From assembly GCA_024743215.1 (NCBI GenBank), contig JANSWZ010000004.1, positions 62,001 to 126,000 on the forward strand: 64,000 nucleotides of DNA. The letters run 5' to 3'. The notes beneath the pieces are model-generated. The model was not told the DNA's origin. It made no database searches and saw only the letters and a list, made by a program, of their open reading frames with translations. This document shows positions 61,935 through 64,000 of this stretch, one piece after another (the first letter of the stretch is position 1; each line of letters starts with the position of its first letter). A program made the position numbers and the translations under genes. The stretch is from Alphaproteobacteria bacterium. GTDB taxonomy: Bacteria; Pseudomonadota; Alphaproteobacteria; Rhizobiales; GCA-2746425.

Positions 61935-63452
61935 TTACTCGGCTTCATTTTCTTCAAGCCGAACAGCAACAAAGCGCAGTTCGTTTTCCTTGTTCACCAG
62001 CAACAGCAGAGCTGATCGGCGGCCGCCTTCTTCCTGCAGTTCTGCGATACGCTTTACCACATCATCAACAGAGCTGACCTTCTGCTGAGAGACTTCTTGA
62101 ATGACATCACCAGCACGAACCTGCTTTTCTGCCGCATTCGAGTTTTCGACAACATCGACAATCAGAACACCTTCTGCATCATCAGCAAGTTCGAATTTGG
62201 CGCGAGACTCATCATCGATCTCGCCAAGCATCATGCCCAGAACTTCAACTGGTTTTGACGCCTCATTCTCGTCGGCATCAGCTTGAGCCGCGATCAGCTT
62301 CTCGCCTTCTTCCAATCGTCCAAGCGTGACCGCAATTTCGACTTCTTCGCCATCACGAAGCACGGTCACTGAAACCGCTTTGCCAACGGCTGTATCGGCC
62401 ACGATGCGGGGCAATTCGCGCATGCTGAGCACTTCCTTGCCATCGAAGGTCAAAATGACATCACCCGGCTGGACACCGGATTTTTCGGCAGGTCCGTCTG
62501 CGGTTACGCCTGCAACAAGCGCGCCGGTTGCTTCTTCCATATCCAGGCTCTCGGCGATGTCATCTGTAACCTGTTGAATGCGCACACCCAGCCAGCCGCG
62601 CCGCGTCTCACCAAATTCCTGCAATTGATCGACAACACTGCGGGCCAGATTCGAGGGGACCGCAAATCCGATGCCGATGGAGCCGCCAGTTGGTGAAATG
62701 ATTGCTGTATTGATACCAATCACTGCGCCATCTGCATTAAACAGCGGGCCACCGGAATTGCCCCTGTTGATGGCTGCATCCGTCTGGATAAAGCTGTCAT
62801 ATGGCCCGGAGTTAATGTCGCGGTTCTGGGCGGAAATGATACCCACTGTGACAGTACCACCCAAACCAAACGGGTTTCCGATCGCCATGACCCAATCGCC
62901 AACGCGCATTGATTTTGAATCACCAAAATCAACGGCAATCAGAGGCTCTTCCGGCTCAACTTTCAAAACGGCTACGTCGGTTTTCGGGTCCGTGCCAATC
63001 AATGTTGCAGTCAATGCCGATCCATCAGAGAAGTTGGCGATAATTTCATCTGCACCTTCAATCACATGATTGTTGGTAATGATGATACCGGAAGGATCAA
63101 CCACAAATCCTGAACCAAGAGACTGGACCTGACGTCCTCTTGGGCCACGTGGCTGCGGTGATTCTTCACCGTCTTCGCCGCCATCTCTTTCACCAAAAAA
63201 CTCGTCAAAAAACTCCTGAAACGGTGAGCCTTCGGGGGCTCTTGGTACAGGCACGCGGCGCTGGTCTGTGGCCTGCACACGTTGCGACGTTGAAATATTG
63301 ACCACTGCGGGCAAAAGCTTCTCTGCCAGATCTGCAACCGAATCCGGGCCATCTGCATGGGCCGAGAAGCCGCCGGCAAATGTCATGGTTACAATCAGGC
63401 TCGTGGCAACAAAGCTGCGCTTGATGGTCTGAATAGCCGCTTCATGGAACAT
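61935..63452 (-). CDS. degP: periplasmic serine protease/chaperone DegP (Do)
   Basis: 505 residues. Signal peptide at about 1-34. Catalytic triad His129 (NNHVIEG), Asp159 (TDPKTDVAVL) and Ser233 (RGNSGGPLFN). A Glu/Gly/Pro-rich loop (residues 84-110) precedes the protease core. Two PDZ domains follow (GWLGVRIQQVTDDIAESLDMEE... and LIVDVVENSNAAEKQVRAGDV...). It degrades or holds misfolded envelope proteins. Lies downstream of hflC and the DUF2065 gene with a 143-base gap. Confidence 0.95.
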   Translation of the reverse strand: MFHEAAIQTIKRSFVATSLIVTMTFAGGFSAHADGPDSVADLAEKLLPAVVNISTSQRVQATDQRRVPVPRAPEGSPFQEFFDEFFGERDGGEDGEESPQPRGPRGRQVQSLGSGFVVDPSGIIITNNHVIEGADEIIANFSDGSALTATLIGTDPKTDVAVLKVEPEEPLIAVDFGDSKSMRVGDWVMAIGNPFGLGGTVTVGIISAQNRDINSGPYDSFIQTDAAINRGNSGGPLFNADGAVIGINTAIISPTGGSIGIGFAVPSNLARSVVDQLQEFGETRRGWLGVRIQQVTDDIAESLDMEEATGALVAGVTADGPAEKSGVQPGDVILTFDGKEVLSMRELPRIVADTAVGKAVSVTVLRDGEEVEIAVTLGRLEEGEKLIAAQADADENEASKPVEVLGMMLGEIDDESRAKFELADDAEGVLIVDVVENSNAAEKQVRAGDVIQEVSQQKVSSVDDVVKRIAELQEEGGRRSALLLLVNKENELRFVAVRLEENEAE

Positions 63453-63594
63453 GAATCGTCTCTTTTTCTGCTGAAGTTAAAATTGTGACCTGAGAATTGG
63501 CAAAAGGCGCGGGGAATGCAAGCCCCTAACCGGTTTTGCGAATTAAACTTCGTTCATAAAATTTGCCGGGGTCAATGATACCGGGGGCCAGACC

Positions 63595-63780
63595 CTAATG
63601 CCGCAGCAGCCAGACAATCACAAAGCCGAGGCCCATAGCGATCAGTCCACCCGTTCGCAACCTGTTTTCAGGAATGGGCAACATTTGCTGTATGGCGCGT
63701 TTCATAGCGCCAGGGGCTAGTGCATACAAAACGCCCTCGATCACAAGCACGAGACCGAGGGCGGTAAGTAGATCGTTCAT
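63595..63780 (-). CDS. DUF2065 small membrane protein
   Basis: 61 residues with two membrane helices (LLTALGLVLVIEGVLYAL and GGLIAMGLGFVIVWLL) around a PGAMKRAIQQML loop, matching DUF2065. Conserved between hflC and degP in rhizobia. It starts 10 bases after the hflC stop, so it is co-transcribed. Function unknown. Confidence 0.9.
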   Translation of the reverse strand: MNDLLTALGLVLVIEGVLYALAPGAMKRAIQQMLPIPENRLRTGGLIAMGLGFVIVWLLRH

Positions 63781-63790
63781 TCAGATGCCG

Positions 63791-64000
63791 TCAATTTGTG
63801 GTTGCCGGTTCGGCAGGAGCCGCATCATCAGAGGGTGCAGCAGCTTCATCATCAACAGCTTCTGTTTCTGCTCCTGGAACTTCACGGAACGCGCTTGGCG
63901 CTGCCGCATCGCCAGGAGAAGCGAAGAACTGGAAGAATTCGCTGTTTGGAGAAATGACAAGCTGAGTGCTCTCACTATCCAAACCACGTTCATAGGCCTG
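63791..64000 (-). CDS. hflC: HflC protease modulator, C-terminal end (cut by window edge)
   Basis: Only the last 69 residues are in the window. They include the SPFH-family C-terminus AYERGLDSESTQLVISPNSEFFQFF followed by an Ala/Pro/Asp/Glu-rich tail. HflC with HflK forms a membrane complex that controls FtsH. The gene continues past 64000, where hflK is expected further upstream. Confidence 0.9.
   Translation of the reverse strand, partial: QAYERGLDSESTQLVISPNSEFFQFFASPGDAAAPSAFREVPGAETEAVDDEAAAPSDDAAPAEPATTN

Overview
The window is a chromosomal stretch of an alphaproteobacterium, most likely of the order Hyphomicrobiales (Rhizobiales). Supporting this: the lpxC-bamD-recN-ligA run, a circularly permuted two-piece tmRNA beside an alpha-type sspB, the hflC-DUF2065-degP / serB / miaA / ilvI-ilvH block, and a ccmAB pair divergent from acnA. 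I cannot name the genus. Nearly all of the sequence is ordinary, densely packed core chromosome. I see no prophage, IS element, CRISPR array, rRNA or tRNA gene.

Layout. 1-7.3 kb: envelope and DNA-repair genes (lpxC, bamD, recN, ligA), then an azlCD amino-acid exporter. 7.3-16.4 kb: aminopeptidase P, a stress-type DUF1127-like small protein with a structured leader, prmA-uvrD, a ClC channel and a GlcD-like flavoprotein. 16.5-22.5 kb: a giant AsmA protein that seems to start at CTG, a ribbon-helix-helix protein, fumC and sspB. 22.7-23.0 kb: ssrA (tmRNA) on the minus strand, so the tagging RNA and the adaptor for tagged proteins are neighbours. 23-27.3 kb: a YHS protein, thyA-folA and glcB.

27.4-41.3 kb is the accessory part: small secreted proteins, a GNAT enzyme and an EamA transporter; then an AT-richer island (30.3-34.2 kb) with a HicA-like toxin candidate behind an unrecognised 355-residue protein and an AlbA_2 (Schlafen-type) protein behind another unknown; then two SRPBCC proteins (one cut short by an amber codon) with a tandem HD-GYP/LuxR regulator, a PBP4-type carboxypeptidase, and a LysR regulator divergent from three SnoaL-like genes.

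41.4-64 kb returns to core functions: ilvC, a TetR regulator with a palindromic operator, GST, cyclopropane-fatty-acid synthase, an EAL phosphodiesterase, ccmBA, acnA, a nitric-oxide-type NsrR/truncated-globin cassette with paired operator copies, two secreted proteins beside a LytTR regulator, ilvIH behind a recognisable branched-chain leader-peptide attenuator, miaA, serB, degP, DUF2065 and the end of hflC.

Functional links: ssrA and sspB form a ribosome-rescue/proteolysis pair; ilvC and ilvIH supply successive steps of branched-chain amino-acid synthesis; acnA, fumC and glcB belong to the TCA/glyoxylate cycle; folA and thyA are coupled through folate; hflC, DUF2065 and degP belong to membrane and periplasmic protein quality control. 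All statements rest on reading the sequence and on knowledge of families; no database search was run.
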